A DNA stretch of 23,597 nucleotides. Source: Bacteriovorax sp. UBA1852. GTDB taxonomy: Bacteria; Bdellovibrionota; Bacteriovoracia; Bacteriovoracales; Bacteriovoracaceae. Under the pieces are notes generated by a model. It worked only from the letters and a program-made list of their open reading frames with translations. It was not told the origin of the DNA and did no database searches. This document shows, piece after piece, positions 1 through 9,000 of the stretch. How positions within the stretch are numbered: position 1 is the stretch's first letter; the number at the start of each line of letters is the position of its first letter. The DNA is taken from the NCBI GenBank assembly GCA_002338505.1, contig DDIK01000020.1:1-23597 (forward strand), read 5' to 3'. Both the position numbers and the translations under genes were made by a program.

Positions 1-338
1 AAGGGGTAGTTATCGGGAAGAGGCTCACTTAGAAGATAATTGGTAGGGTCTTTCTTTGTATATGTTATATTGTTTTCAAGTTCTCTGAGATCGTTGTAAA
101 TGACTTTTACGTACTCTCTCTTTATGTATCCTCTTGAGCCGTCTCTGGTGAAAGTTTCTAAGTATATTGGGTTATTGAGAGTATTCTTGTTAAGAAGAAT
201 CTTTTGACCTTTTCTCTTATACTGGAGAACTCTTGAGAGCTTGTCTGGAATCTGTAAGATAGGAGCGTTATGAACACGAATAATTGCATTATAGGCCAAA
301 GTATTTAACGTCATAAATAATAAGATTAAATATTTCAT
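1..338 (-). CDS. Secreted protein with SH3-like segment, C-terminus beyond window
   Basis: A reading frame starts at ATG 338 and is open to the left edge, so about 112 residues are visible and the C-terminus is missing. The first 15 or so residues (MKYLILLFMTLNTLAYN) form a short signal peptide. The following segment, about residues 20-80, has small beta-strand-like stretches and a GxxGYI-type turn (DGSRGYIKREYV), as in bacterial SH3-like domains. Its start overlaps the stop of the upstream gene in an ATGA arrangement, so the two genes are probably co-translated and exported together. I do not recognise the family. The SH3 reading is weak. Confidence 0.7.
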   Translation of the reverse strand, partial: MKYLILLFMTLNTLAYNAIIRVHNAPILQIPDKLSRVLQYKRKGQKILLNKNTLNNPIYLETFTRDGSRGYIKREYVKVIYNDLRELENNITYTKKDPTNYLLSEPLPDNYP

Positions 339-1258
339 AATAGTCCTAGATCGAAATTCATACCGACTTTAAAGGCGATGTATGGGTTGTAATTATCGCT
401 ACCTGTTATACCTGTCTCTTGAAAGTTTGTTTCACTTGAATAGATCAGTTTTGTCAGACCTGTTTCAAATTCAAAGAGAAAGTTACCTCTGGGAATTTGA
501 TATCCTATAAGCAGTTTATTACTTCTAAGGCTCTGATTACTTAAACTATATGATGCCGTTCCAATGATTGTTGTCTCAATGCCTATTCTGAGTTCGTTCT
601 TATTAAATTTCTTACCTACTTTTAAACCAGCATTAAAAAGCATCCAGCTTACTGACTCAGAAGTTAATCGGTTGATATCAGCGTGAATATATATAGGTAA
701 AATATCTTTAATCTCAAGTGAGAATTCAGATGTTAAGCCAAAGGAGTTTGCTTGAGTTGATGAGAAGTCTTTAAGGCTATGGGTTGCACCATAAGTAAGT
801 AGGTTTAACTTAATTCTTTTTTTCATATCAGTTGAATTAAATTTAAAATCTTGTTTTTGAGTCTTTGGGTAATACTTAGGAGTAAGTCTCGTAAGGTCTC
901 TTGTTTTTTTTAGGTTCTTTGTTTCACAGAGATAGATGGGTGTATCAAATTTGTCATAAATCACGGCAAAGGGACTACCTAGCTTTAAATCTCTAGCTTC
1001 AACTAGTACTCCTCGAACAGTTCGTTCAACCTTCTTGGTTTTTAGAGACTTAATAAGCGCACCCTTTTTGAGGACGGCCTTATATGGCTGAAGCATTCTA
1101 TTCTTACTTTTGTCAGTGTATTCAAATCTATAATCTGAAGGTACGGCGGTTGGAAGTTTATGTTGTGGAGGAGAAATCTTTTCAAAGAAGTCTTCACTCA
1201 CTGCTAGGGCCGTTAGTTGATAACTTGTAAAAATAAATATCATTATTTTAAAAAGCAC
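335..1258 (-). CDS. Secreted protein, SH3-like N-terminal part and beta-rich C-terminal half
   Basis: The frame can begin at GTG 1267, but AAGGAG lies directly against that codon. It stands 8 nt before the in-frame GTG at 1258, which I take as the start (307 aa). The N-terminus then reads M-LFKIMIFIFTSYQLTALAVS, a signal peptide. Residues about 60-120 (KAVLKKGALIKSL... FDTPIYLCET) resemble the SH3-like segment of the next gene. The last about 160 residues alternate polar and hydrophobic positions and end in FKVGMNFDLGLL, compatible with an outer-membrane beta-barrel or beta-sandwich. The 5' end overlaps the Nudix gene by 16 nt. The 3' end overlaps the following gene by 4 nt. Function unknown; envelope location is inferred from the signal peptide. 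Confidence 0.75.
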   Translation of the reverse strand: MLFKIMIFIFTSYQLTALAVSEDFFEKISPPQHKLPTAVPSDYRFEYTDKSKNRMLQPYKAVLKKGALIKSLKTKKVERTVRGVLVEARDLKLGSPFAVIYDKFDTPIYLCETKNLKKTRDLTRLTPKYYPKTQKQDFKFNSTDMKKRIKLNLLTYGATHSLKDFSSTQANSFGLTSEFSLEIKDILPIYIHADINRLTSESVSWMLFNAGLKVGKKFNKNELRIGIETTIIGTASYSLSNQSLRSNKLLIGYQIPRGNFLFEFETGLTKLIYSSETNFQETGITGSDNYNPYIAFKVGMNFDLGLL

Positions 1259-1674
1259 TTGAGGCACTCCTTAAAAGCTTCAAAGTTACTTGGATATTTG
1301 TAACTATCTTTTGAAATCTCTTCAATATTGATCCATTTATAATCTTGATGTTCGTCGCTACTTATTTCAACTTCTCTCGTCAAAGATGTGGCCCAAAATA
1401 CTTGCTCTGTTACATCTTTTTTCCACTGATCATGAAATTTAAAGAAGAGGTCTGTCTCATTCACTTGAGATTCAATTTTTGTCTCTTCAATAAGTTCTCG
1501 ACTTGCTGCTTCATTGAAACTTTCTCCCTGATCAACTCCACCGGTTATATTTTGCCAAAATTCTCCTCTTTTTTTATTGGTCTGCAGCATAAGAACATAG
1601 CTCTCTTCTGATTCCTTGAGGAAAACAACAACTTGGACCTTCTTGGACCGTGGATTTCTAGTTTCTTTATTCAC
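1243..1674 (-). CDS. Nudix hydrolase, NudB-like (dihydroneopterin triphosphate pyrophosphatase type)
   Basis: A complete Nudix signature (G-x5-E-x7-RE-x2-EE) is visible in GGVDQGESFNEAASRELIEE. The glycine normally found two residues after it is lysine (ETKI). The surrounding pattern (VLMLQ, FWQNITGG, TEQVFW, DEHQDYKWI near the C-terminus) follows E. coli NudB, which removes pyrophosphate from dihydroneopterin triphosphate in folate synthesis. The substrate here is inferred only from that resemblance. The frame is open from GTG 1716 (157 aa). I prefer GTG 1674 (143 aa), because an extended -10 box lies inside the longer version, ends 6 nt before 1674, and the shorter length fits NudB. No Shine-Dalgarno precedes 1674, so the mRNA may be leaderless. 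The gene overlaps the next one and heads the operon. Confidence 0.85.
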   Translation of the reverse strand: MNKETRNPRSKKVQVVVFLKESEESYVLMLQTNKKRGEFWQNITGGVDQGESFNEAASRELIEETKIESQVNETDLFFKFHDQWKKDVTEQVFWATSLTREVEISSDEHQDYKWINIEEISKDSYKYPSNFEAFKECLKCFLK

Positions 1675-1680
1675 GTACTT

Positions 1681-1711
1681 ATTATAACAAATCACAGTAG
1701 TTGCGCTCCAA
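1681..1711 (-). promoter_or_regulatory. Candidate sigma-70 extended -10 promoter for the Nudix operon
   Basis: On the minus strand TATAAT spans 1686-1681 and is preceded by TG one base away (1689-1688), a TGnTATAAT extended -10. A poor -35 (TTGGAG, 1711-1706) sits 19 bp upstream, which is tolerable for an extended -10 promoter. The predicted transcript start falls at about 1674, the base of the preferred GTG start codon. Confidence 0.5.
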
Positions 1712-1777
1712 GTCACCAGATGTAGGCATATATTTCATAAATTTCTTTACAATGATACTATGCCGCGTCGCAAATCT

Positions 1778-1806
1778 TTGATAGTTTTACTCAGATTTGG
1801 TATGAA
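1778..1806 (+). promoter_or_regulatory. Candidate sigma-70 promoter for the M50-like/scpAB operon
   Basis: TTGATA (1778-1783), a 17-bp spacer and TATGAA (1801-1806), with TG at the extended -10 position. The predicted start near 1813 gives a leader of about 30 nt carrying GGGGAA before the GTG start at 1843. It is back to back with the promoter of the Nudix operon. Confidence 0.5.
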
Positions 1807-1842
1807 TATGAAACTTTCTTTAAAAATTGGGGAATTTCTAAA

Positions 1843-2505
1843 GTGGATATAGCACAAATAATACAATTACTTGCCTTGGCAACGCCGGGCTTCTTAATCG
1901 CTCTTTGCGGTCGATATGCTGGACAGGCCTATGTCTCAAGCTTATTTGGTGATGATACGGCCAGACGAGAAGGGCGTATGAGTTTCAATCCTATGTCCCA
2001 CTTTGATCTCATGGGGACACTTATTTTTCCCTTGGCCATTGTTATATTCTTTCAAAGTGCACCTTTTGGATGGGGAGTGCCAATTAGAAAAGATGTTCGC
2101 CGCTATACCAATATGAAAAAAGGTATTTTTTGGACAGCTTTCTCTGGGCCACTTTCAAATTTGGCCATTATGTTTCTAGCAACATTTATCTTTGCTTGTA
2201 TTGAAGTTTTCTTACCAAATAGTTTTGGCTTTAAGATGCAAATGCTCTCGATGATAAAGTATGTAGTTCTCATTAATATTGTCTTCGCAGTTTTCCATCT
2301 CATCCCATTTCCTCCACTTGATGGAGCACAAATGGTGAGTGCATTTTTAAATTATGAGCAGGCCAGAAAGTTTGAAGAACTTGAAAGATATACTTTTGTT
2401 TTCTTTATGCTCCTATGGTTCACAAATTTCTTTGGATATGTTGTGCAACCCGTTTTATTAGTTGGTCACTTGCTGATTAATCTCTTTGTTGGGATTTTAA
2501 GTTAG
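1843..2505 (+). CDS. S2P/M50-family membrane protein lacking the HExxH site (pseudoprotease)
   Basis: A 220-residue polytopic membrane protein. Its pattern follows the short bacterial site-2 protease group (YwhC-like): GDDTARREGRMSFNPMSHFD, FGWGVPI, FSGPLSNL and FHLIPFPPLDG all align by eye with family motifs. The first helix should carry HExxH before AxxxxxxGDxTAR. Here residues 23-27 read GRYAG, so both zinc-binding histidines and the catalytic glutamate are gone. The aspartate of the second motif remains (LDG, D160), but the usual Asn of NLIP is His. Peptidase activity is therefore not expected; a binding or scaffolding role is possible. It starts at GTG 1843 after GGGGAA and lies 14 nt before scpA, apparently in one operon with scpA-scpB. 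Confidence 0.88.
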   Translation: MDIAQIIQLLALATPGFLIALCGRYAGQAYVSSLFGDDTARREGRMSFNPMSHFDLMGTLIFPLAIVIFFQSAPFGWGVPIRKDVRRYTNMKKGIFWTAFSGPLSNLAIMFLATFIFACIEVFLPNSFGFKMQMLSMIKYVVLINIVFAVFHLIPFPPLDGAQMVSAFLNYEQARKFEELERYTFVFFMLLWFTNFFGYVVQPVLLVGHLLINLFVGILS

Positions 2506-2519
2506 GTTTAGAGGTATAA

Positions 2520-3404
2520 ATGTTAGATACAACAATTAAGGTAAAGACAGATTCATTTGATGGTCCGTTGTCATTACTACTTATGCTTGTCGAAAAAGAA
2601 CAGATGTCTATTGGCGATCTTGATCTGACAAAAATTACAAAACAATATCTCGATTATCTTAATAATATGAAAGAGCTTAATTTTGATATCGCTGGAGATT
2701 ATCTCTTCTTAGCGGCGACACTGGTTCTTTTGAAGTCTAAGAACTGTGTAACGGATGAAGATGTTGATAAACTCAAGTCTGAATTAGGAGGAGATGACTC
2801 CTTAAAGATTACGAGTCATGCTGAGCTCGTTAGAAGACTTGAGCAGCTTAAGCATTATCAGAGTATGGGTAAGAGAATGCTTAATTTACCTCAGCTGGGT
2901 AAAGATGTTTTCACAAAGCCAAAGGTAAATAGAAAAGAGATTATAGACTCTATTCTTACTCCTATGGATATTGAGAAGCTCACCAATACAATGATCGACT
3001 TTATTTTTAGACAAAATAGAAAGTATACAGTTGTTAAAAGAGACCGACTTTCAATTAAAGAGAAACTTCAATTCTTAAAGAGCTTCCTTGAGCAAGGCCA
3101 AAAGACTAACTTTGAAGAGCTTCTGGAAAACGATACGACAACAAAAGAAAATGAGCAAACTGATAGTCACTCAATTGATAACGTCGTCATCACATTTATT
3201 TCACTTCTTGAGTTAGCAAGACTTAAGAAAATTGAAATTTTTCAGAATGAAACAAGTGGCAATATCTATGTCGATGTTGTGAGATCTCTTTCTGACTTTG
3301 ATGTTGAGCAAGCCGATGGTTTTGAAGAAGAGAGTGAAAGTGAACAGGGTGAGCAAGCACCTATAGAAGATACAATAACAGAAACTGCTAATCAGTTACA
3401 TTAA
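2520..3404 (+). CDS. scpA: Segregation and condensation protein A
   Basis: The kleisin subunit of the bacterial SMC condensin, which bridges the SMC heads and binds ScpB during chromosome organisation in the cytoplasm. The N-terminus shows the family opening FDGPLSLLLMLVEKEQMSIGD, then LTKITKQYLDYL and DYLFLAATLVLLKSKNCV. The C-terminal winged-helix part is visible as VVITFISLLELARLKKIEIFQ and GNIYVDVV. At 294 aa it is somewhat longer than common ScpA proteins (about 250), the excess being an acidic tail after residue 270 and a linker. ATG 2520 follows GAGGT at a short spacing. scpB begins 11 nt downstream, the usual pairing. Confidence 0.95.
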   Translation: MLDTTIKVKTDSFDGPLSLLLMLVEKEQMSIGDLDLTKITKQYLDYLNNMKELNFDIAGDYLFLAATLVLLKSKNCVTDEDVDKLKSELGGDDSLKITSHAELVRRLEQLKHYQSMGKRMLNLPQLGKDVFTKPKVNRKEIIDSILTPMDIEKLTNTMIDFIFRQNRKYTVVKRDRLSIKEKLQFLKSFLEQGQKTNFEELLENDTTTKENEQTDSHSIDNVVITFISLLELARLKKIEIFQNETSGNIYVDVVRSLSDFDVEQADGFEEESESEQGEQAPIEDTITETANQLH

Positions 3405-3415
3405 AATGGTGAATC

Positions 3416-4801
3416 ATGGAAATGAATGAACAAAATGTTAAAGAAGAACTACAAGCTGAAATCGTAATGTATCCAAGCGAGGACGACCTAGAGTATCCAA
3501 GTGAAGTTCTAAAGCTTGAATCAGACTTTATAGAAGATAAAGATCAAGAAGATAAACTTTGGAAGGCAAGAACAGGCCTAACTGAAGAAACTATATGCGG
3601 AGCGATTGAAACTATCGTTTTTATGAATGATAAGCCAGTTTCAATTAATAAAATCAAAAGTCTTATAGATGAAGATATTCCTCTTAGAGTTATTCACTCT
3701 GCAATTGAGAGACTTCAGGAAGAATATGAACAAAAGCATCACGGGCTTAGACTTCAAGAAGTTGCCATGGGTTACCAGTTTAGAACAAAGGCGACTTATG
3801 CGAAGTATGTTCAAGACCTGTTTAAAGTAAATGAACTTGTCTTATCACCAACAGCATTAGAAGTTCTTGCAATCATTGCTTATAAGCAGCCAATTTCAAA
3901 AGTTGAGGTTGAAAAAATTAGAGGTGTCGATAGTTCACATATCGTGAGAGGCCTTATGGATAAAAGACTTGTTAAAGTTGTAGGGCGCTCAGAAGAAGTT
4001 GGAAAGCCTGTTCTTTACGGAACAACAAATGAATTTCTCGAAGTTTTTAATCTTGCAAATGTAGAGCAATTACCACCAGAGCACGAGCTAGAAGAAGTCG
4101 CTAAGCAAGGTGTTGGTAAAATTTCTGATATTAGAAATCTCATTAATGCTGATATTCAGTCACGCTTTGGTAATGATGAAATTGATGAACTTGATAAGCT
4201 AAGTGTCTCAATTAAGTCAGTACAGGCAGATACTCCTTTTACTAAGTCCTTAAAAGTAGAAGAGAAGAAAAGAGGAAAAGAGGGTGAAGTTTGTAGAACT
4301 GCTTTTGAACTCTTAGAAGAATACTTAGATAAGAATCTTGTCTCAAGAGAAAATAAAGAGTCTGTCTTATCTGAAGTCTTCACGGCCATTACTCAGGCAA
4401 GTGTTATTAATGACCTTTCGAAAGGCCCATTTAACACTCCAGAAGAAGTAGACGCGGAGGAAGAAGAGTTCGAGATGATCGATTTAGATACGGGACTCCC
4501 AATTGTAGAGGAAATAGAGCCAGCAGAGACAACAGAACCAACAGAATCAGAATCAATAGAAGAAGTTAAGCTCCTAGATCCTGAAGTTGATGAGGCCAAA
4601 GAGCTTGCAAAAGCACTTGATGATGCTTTCTCAAAGATGATGGGTGGAGAGTCTTTATTGGATGATATTGCTGATGATGTCGAAGTAGATGACGGAATCG
4701 AAGAGTTGACGACTAAGATGGTTGAAGATGCTAAAGACTTTGATCTTGATTTAAGCTTTCTAAAAGATGAATCAACAGACGAAGAGAATCCCTCGACATA
4801 A
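3416..4801 (+). CDS. scpB: Segregation and condensation protein B with long acidic C-terminal extension
   Basis: The ScpB core occupies about residues 55-245: ICGAIETIVFMNDKPVSINKI, GLRLQEVAMGYQFRTK, LSPTALEVLAIIAYKQPISKVEVEKIRGVDS and YGTTNEFLEVFNL are tandem winged-helix hallmarks. ScpB dimers bind ScpA in the SMC complex. Typical ScpB is about 180-200 aa; this one has 461. The extra part comprises an acidic N-terminal arm of about 50 residues, a helical segment (about 285-335) and a highly acidic, probably disordered tail (about 340-461). The start could be ATG 3416 or ATG 3422; GGTGA precedes the first at close spacing. A 103-nt gap with a possible promoter separates it from rluB. Confidence 0.93.
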   Translation: MEMNEQNVKEELQAEIVMYPSEDDLEYPSEVLKLESDFIEDKDQEDKLWKARTGLTEETICGAIETIVFMNDKPVSINKIKSLIDEDIPLRVIHSAIERLQEEYEQKHHGLRLQEVAMGYQFRTKATYAKYVQDLFKVNELVLSPTALEVLAIIAYKQPISKVEVEKIRGVDSSHIVRGLMDKRLVKVVGRSEEVGKPVLYGTTNEFLEVFNLANVEQLPPEHELEEVAKQGVGKISDIRNLINADIQSRFGNDEIDELDKLSVSIKSVQADTPFTKSLKVEEKKRGKEGEVCRTAFELLEEYLDKNLVSRENKESVLSEVFTAITQASVINDLSKGPFNTPEEVDAEEEEFEMIDLDTGLPIVEEIEPAETTEPTESESIEEVKLLDPEVDEAKELAKALDDAFSKMMGGESLLDDIADDVEVDDGIEELTTKMVEDAKDFDLDLSFLKDESTDEENPST

Positions 4802-4817
4802 AGTTTTACATAGGTAC

Positions 4818-4846
4818 TTGTCTTACTCTTTTGCATAGCGTACAAA
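4818..4846 (+). promoter_or_regulatory. Possible promoter for rluB
   Basis: TTGTCT (4818-4823), a 17-bp spacer and TACAAA (4841-4846) in the only intergenic gap of this gene block. Both boxes are imperfect, so rluB could equally be read through from scpB. Confidence 0.28.
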
Positions 4847-4904
4847 GCACATACTAAATTATGTAATATTTAAGGAACTGCCGTGAGGTAGGTTGGAGGT
4901 CAAA

Positions 4905-5933
4905 ATGAGTAAATCAAAATTAGTGAGACTACAGAAGTTTATCGCAGACTGTGGAATCACATCACGAAGAAAAGCCGAAGATTTAATTGTAATGGGAAGA
5001 GTCACTGTAAATGGTGATCTTGTGAAGGAATTGGGAACAAAAGTTGATCCTAGTGTCGATGCCGTTATGGTTGATGGTAAAGTTGCTGATCTTGGTGCTG
5101 TCGAAAAGATCTATATGGTGATGAATAAGCCTAGAGGAATTATGACAACAGTTCATGATCCTGAAGGAAGAAAGACTGTTCTTGATCTATGCCAAGAGAT
5201 ATCAGAGAGAATATATCCTGTAGGAAGACTTGATTATCTATCTGAAGGATTACTAATTCTTTCAAATGACGGTGAACTTGCAAACGATATCATTCACCCA
5301 AGTTCAAATATTGTAAAAGTCTATGAAGTAAAAGTCTTTGGTTCAGTTACAGAAAATATTCTGAATACACTTAGAAATGGTGTTCATATTGATGGTGTTA
5401 AAGTTGCTCCAAAGTCAGTGAGAGTCATCGGACAATTACCAACTAAAACGTGGTTAGAATTCAGAATTTCTGAAGGTAAGAATCGTGAGATTAGAAGAAT
5501 GTGTGAGGCCGCAGAGCTTACGGTTGATAAACTTAGAAGAGTTGCAATCGGTGGACTAGCGATTGAAGGGATTTCTCCTGGAAATTATAGACTATTAAGT
5601 AAGAAGCAACTTCAAGGAGCAATCGGGCTAACAGCAAAAACTGATGAGCCTAAGGAATACTTCTCAACAAAGAAATCAATTTCTTTAAAGAAGAAGGGAG
5701 CTCAGCCAGGAACAACGGCCAATGATTCTGCTTTTCAAAAATTTAGAAAAGATACGTACTTTGATTCTATTAAGAATATTGCTGAAACTAAGAAGTTAAA
5801 AGCTAAGAAAGAAAGAGAAGAGTCATATAAGATTAAAGAAGCTGCTCATGAGAAAAGAGTTCAAAAGAAGAAAAAGAGGGCTGCGAAGAAGCGTCTTGAG
5901 CAAAAGCATGTTCATGCAGAATTTGTTAAGTAA
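4905..5933 (+). CDS. rluB: 23S rRNA pseudouridine synthase, RluB/RsuA family
   Basis: An S4 RNA-binding domain comes first (residues about 5-55: VRLQKFIADCGITSRRKAEDLI... GRVTVNG). The RluB/E/F/RsuA catalytic domain follows, with the signature VGRLDYLSEGLLILSNDG. The catalytic aspartate is D110, the same position as in E. coli RluB, and NREIRRMCEA lies downstream. Such enzymes isomerise a uridine in 23S rRNA helix 89 (RluB) or related sites; the exact site is inferred. The frame reaches back to TTG 4893, but that codon overlaps the strong GGAGGT (4895-4900), so ATG 4905 is the start (342 aa). A lysine/arginine-rich tail of about 90 residues extends beyond the catalytic domain, longer than in E. 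coli RluB. A terminator follows directly. Confidence 0.92.
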   Translation: MSKSKLVRLQKFIADCGITSRRKAEDLIVMGRVTVNGDLVKELGTKVDPSVDAVMVDGKVADLGAVEKIYMVMNKPRGIMTTVHDPEGRKTVLDLCQEISERIYPVGRLDYLSEGLLILSNDGELANDIIHPSSNIVKVYEVKVFGSVTENILNTLRNGVHIDGVKVAPKSVRVIGQLPTKTWLEFRISEGKNREIRRMCEAAELTVDKLRRVAIGGLAIEGISPGNYRLLSKKQLQGAIGLTAKTDEPKEYFSTKKSISLKKKGAQPGTTANDSAFQKFRKDTYFDSIKNIAETKKLKAKKEREESYKIKEAAHEKRVQKKKKRAAKKRLEQKHVHAEFVK

Positions 5934-5950
5934 ATTACTCAGATATTTTA

Positions 5951-5974
5951 AAGGCTCCATAAGGAGCCTTTTTT
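5951..5974 (+). terminator. Rho-independent terminator after rluB
   Basis: A perfect 8-bp stem, AAGGCTCC (5951-5958) and GGAGCCTT (5963-5970), with loop ATAA and a run of T to 5974. This is the clearest terminator in the window and closes the M50-scpA-scpB-rluB block. Confidence 0.9.
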
Positions 5975-5991
5975 AATAAAATAAAGCAAAT

Positions 5992-6013
5992 AAAGCTTAT
6001 TCCGATAAGCTTT
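5992..6013 (+). promoter_or_regulatory. Perfect inverted repeat in the translation initiation region of the 1029-aa lipoprotein
   Basis: The arms AAAGCTTAT (5992-6000) and ATAAGCTTT (6005-6013) are exact complements around a four-base loop TCCG, ending one base before the ATG at 6015. No Shine-Dalgarno sequence is visible between the terminator and the start codon. In RNA this would be a 9-bp hairpin against the start codon; in DNA it could be an operator. No T-tract of terminator quality follows it. Confidence 0.6.
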
Positions 6014-6014
6014 C

Positions 6015-9000
6015 ATGAAAAAACTCAAAGAAACTAAAACACTTCTAATATTAATCTCTTTCCTAATTTCTTGCTCTAGAGTACCGCTAGACTTAGAAGA
6101 GTCTCATTCTTTTCGTTCACCTGCAGATGATACTTTTTCAAGTGATAATGCTTACGAAGTTTATAATGAACTCAGAAGAATGCAATTTACTAGAGATGCT
6201 CAAAGAATTGCAGTAAGAGGGGGCGACTCTGATGTTAATAACGGTGTCATTTCATATGGTGGCGAAAAAGAGGGAAGCACAAGTCGAGTGACTAAAGTTT
6301 TTGGGCCAACTGCAGAGCATTTTGAAAATGTCGTTAGAGAAATGGGTGAGAGTGGTAAAAGACAGTTTTTAATTTTCTTTTTAGAACACTTGTCACAGAA
6401 GAAACTAAAGCGCGTTGAAACTATTTCAGGTGAATCTATCGAAATGAGTTATCGATTTTTAAAGAATCAAGATTTCTCAGAGATGGAAACAGAAGAACTA
6501 TATGAGAAGTTTAAAGAATGGACTGATAAAACTCAAGGAAAGCCATTTTCTTTTTTACAGCTAAGTATGAGAAGAAAAATATTTGATGCAAATGTTCCGG
6601 GTTTTGATAATGAAATAAAGAAGAAGTTTAAGTCATATTCAGGCTGGGCACCGCTCTTTGGTGAGCCCGAGAAGTACTTAGATCAGCTTGTTTCTCAAGA
6701 TACAATTGATGGATGGGAGATATTAACAAAGCCTCAGTATTCTTATGGCGAGCATGAGGCCATGATAAAATGGTTCAAGAAGACCTTAGGTACAAAGAAT
6801 GAAGAGTTTCAGGCACCTGGGCACCAGAGAATTCTCTGGCCTAGGCCAAACCTTTCACCCGAGGAAATGGTTGATTTTCAAGAGAAGTTAGCTGGGACAT
6901 ATCGCTTGGCCCAAGCCCTGATCGTTCTTCATGGAATTGCTGGAAAAACAGGGATCAATTTTGGACATTGGAAATTCCTTCTCGATGATCAAAGCTTATG
7001 GTCTTTAAATTTAAGGCGTAATGATGTTTTTAGATTAGAACAAAATCGCTTTGTTGAAGGAGCTATGAGTCTTGAAATGCGAGCTGGTACTAAAGATGTC
7101 TCAATTCAAAGATTCATTCAACAGATGATTACAGCTCGTGTCGCCTCAGGAGACTTTTCTGGAATAGCAGATATTAGTGAATGGAATCTTATTCCTCGGC
7201 AGATGACGGCTGGAGGATTTCCTGGCGTGTATGACTTTGATAGATTTCTACCCTCTACTGATGACGTCGCTTCAAAATACTCCGTAGATCAAGGTGTCGT
7301 CGACAAGGCCTTTAATAATATAAAAAACATTAGTCGCTCGAGTAGTATGTCCTATGGTGATAACACGACTAATATTAATATTCGATATGAATTCTGGGTT
7401 CCCTTTTGGAACTGGAGTGATGCCCCATTTTTATCAAAGACTAAGAAAGGACTACTGAAGTCTTTAACGAAGAGCTTCTTAGAAAGTGTCGCGGCATTAG
7501 ATAATCCATCTGAAGAGCAAATTCAAAGACTCTTTCAAGACTGGGTGCGAGTGTCTGAGCTTGATGTTGATCTTAAGAATGAATTGATGCCAAAAAAATA
7601 TCCAAGATATGCAAATGCAAATCCCCATGAATATAAATTAAGTTCTGATGCAAGAGTTGATGTAAATAAGGTTCATCTTGGTATTGAATATTCTGCCAGT
7701 TTTCCACTGGATAATAAGCTTCTCATGTCAGATGAGATGGAGGATGGAAAGAACCATTGGAGACTGACGACATTTGATCTTACGGACAAAGAGAGAGAAA
7801 CAATCTTAAGTGAGTACGCAACAAATCTTGGAAAAGAATTGGGTGTTGAAGATCCTAAAGCATATAAAATATCAGAAGATGGACATGGACATGGCCATGG
7901 GCTTGATGTCGCTTATGCAATCAGAGATAGACGCAATCGTGAATGGCGAGTTGAATGGGACGGGATTGGAAGAAGTTATTCTCCTGGAAAGAAAGATAGT
8001 ATGTCGACCTCTAAAAGGGGAGGGCATATTGAAATTGTTACTCCAAAATTTAAGCCAAAAATGAGTGAAATCGATGCTGTTTATCGAGCAATGGAAGAAA
8101 CAGATATAAATCCAGCCTTTAGAAAAGGTGGCTCACATATTAATATCGATCTTGCTGTCTTTGATAATAAACCTAAAGAGCTTGCGCGTTTCTTAGCAAT
8201 TTTTCATGAATATAGAAGTATTATTGCCTTAATGTATCAACATCCAAATAGAAGGAATGCTGCTGAGGCGGTTGATTTGAATGAAGACTTTGCAAGAAAG
8301 CTTGCAAGTTTTAATGGTAGTGAATTAGAGCTAAAGCAACTTCTCTATGACAATCAGTATTTCAACACTCGACTTGGAAGAAAGACAAGATATGTACAAT
8401 TCGATGCAAGTGCATATTTTCAAGATATTATTCCAGATGAGTTTATTTCTGAGGATTTTGATATCGCTAATCCCTGGGTTGCTTGGAGAAGACAGTTTAG
8501 AGTAAATCCAAAAATTCGTAAGCTTGAAGGTAGGCTGTTTGGAGCTCCTGAGAATTCTTTAGATGGAGCTCTTCAACAGAAGCTTGTTCGAGCGATGATG
8601 AATAAAGCGCTAAATAGCGATGATGCTATCTCTGGGCAAGTTCAAGATATTAAACATGAAGACTATCTTAAAAATCCAGCGAAGGCCTATGAAGACTTGA
8701 AAAAGCTAACAGATGATCTTGGACTTGATTATAAAGAGTATGAGATGTGGACATCGAGAGGGCTTGAGTATACAGAAGCTTTTGTTGAGTCTGATTATTA
8801 TAGAAGTTTTGAAGAGAAAAATAAGCTTCATCCCAAGATGCAAAACTGGAAAGAGTCTCGAGTTGACAAGCGTTCGACGCGAAAGACTAACCAGTTGAGA
8901 AAGAGAGTGATTCGCTTTGATGAAGAAGAACTCGAACCTAGAGTCAGAGAGTTTATGCAAAATAGACAAGCTGCCTCTAAGAAGATGTATCAAAATATGC

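Noticed and set aside
1802..1852. Short leader ORF (MNMKLSLKIGEFLKWI) overlapping the start of the M50-like gene
   Set aside because: The predicted promoter would start transcription near 1813, after its ATG, and it has no ribosome binding site of its own.
4393..4845. Serine-rich 150-aa frame on the minus strand opposite scpB
   Set aside because: It is the antisense shadow of the acidic, Glu/Asp-rich tail of ScpB; it lacks a ribosome site and family features.
7878..7905. His-Gly run (GHGHGHG) as a metal-binding tag or tandem repeat
   Set aside because: Only three short GH units; too brief to call a repeat or a metal site without other evidence. It is mentioned in the gene entry only.
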